NCBI GenBank assembly: GCA_017853515.1
Contig: JAFMJK010000143.1
Span: forward strand, 1 to 5,904
From: Chthoniobacterales bacterium
GTDB lineage: Bacteria; Verrucomicrobiota; Verrucomicrobiia; Chthoniobacterales; JACTMZ01
DNA length: 5,904 bases
Reading direction: 5' to 3'
Positions 5,636 to 5,904 of the stretch are shown here, one piece after another. Position 1 is the first letter of the stretch, and each line of letters opens with the position of its first letter. The notes beneath the pieces were generated by a model that worked only from the letters and a program-made list of their open reading frames with translations, was not told the origin of the DNA and ran no database searches. Made by a program: the position numbers and the translations under genes.

Positions 5636-5904
5636 ATGGAAATCACCGCTTATCTCAAGACGTCCTGCGGCTGGAGCAACGGCGTCCGCGCCATCCTGGC
5701 CAAATACGACCTTCCCTACGAAGAGAAGGACATCCTGAAAAATCCCGAGTTCCGCGCCGAGATGGAGCAACTCAGCGGACAAAAGCTGTCTCCCTGCCTC
5801 GTGGTCGACGGCCACATGTTGCCCGACATCAGCGGCGAGGAATTGGAGAACTGGCTGGTGGCCAACGACCGCATCTCGCGCAGCGACGCCCCGGTCGAGG
5901 TCCC
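5636..5904 (+). CDS. Glutaredoxin-like protein (3' end beyond window)
   Basis: The frame opens at ATG 5636 and is still open at the window edge, giving 89 residues, which is nearly the whole of a typical glutaredoxin. The thioredoxin fold is recognisable: an MEITAYLKTSCGWS start with the active-site CGWS at 11-14, a helix, then LPYEEKDI. LSPCLVVDG follows, with the cis-proline at 53, then a DISGEELENWL segment like the glutathione-binding G..(D/E)(D/E)L end. The active site has one cysteine (CxxS), like monothiol glutaredoxins, though it is not the CGFS sequence of Fe-S carrier types. It probably handles glutathione or other thiol exchange in the cytoplasm; the exact role is open. Position just after rpsA suggests possible cotranscription, although a strong hairpin intervenes. 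No Shine-Dalgarno is evident. Confidence 0.85.
   Translation, partial: MEITAYLKTSCGWSNGVRAILAKYDLPYEEKDILKNPEFRAEMEQLSGQKLSPCLVVDGHMLPDISGEELENWLVANDRISRSDAPVEV

Overview
This 5.9-kb, GC-rich window holds housekeeping genes plus one accessory gene. I found no mobile element, CRISPR array, RNA gene or clear novel system. The protein sequences suggest a high-GC bacterium that makes Gln-tRNA(Gln) by transamidation. The glutaredoxin-like protein (CGWS active site, SPC around the cis-proline) and the style of the S1 protein fit Verrucomicrobiota, perhaps Opitutae. That placement rests on remembered family resemblance and is moderate-confidence inference.

Layout, left to right. (1) Bases 2-139 (+) are the 3' end of an unrecognised gene whose product ends in a hydrophobic segment. 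It converges on (2) a minus-strand cluster transcribed right to left: an enoyl-thioester reductase of the MECR/ETR type (2982-2002), then gatC (1953-1663), then gatA (1663-236). gatC and gatA overlap by one base (TGATG). gatB is not downstream; the next gene there lies on the other strand. (3) An 81-base divergent gap (2983-3063) contains an 8-bp inverted repeat with an 11-base spacer. It separates the reductase from (4) a plus-strand Sulfotransfer_2-type sulfotransferase (3064-3765). (5) After 122 bases comes rpsA (3888-5576), ribosomal protein S1 with six S1 domains. A perfect short hairpin sits just before its start codon. (6) A strong GC hairpin (5587-5621) follows rpsA and precedes (7) a glutaredoxin-like gene (5636 to the window edge).

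How the genes relate: gatCA and rpsA both serve translation, the first by making Gln-tRNA(Gln) and the second by mRNA binding on the 30S subunit. The reductase probably acts in fatty-acid synthesis, the glutaredoxin in thiol redox or Fe-S handling, and the sulfotransferase on an unknown glycan or other acceptor. Strong Shine-Dalgarno sequences are scarce across the window, and I see no convincing sigma-70 promoter. The four very long antisense reading frames are shadows created by GC-rich codon usage.
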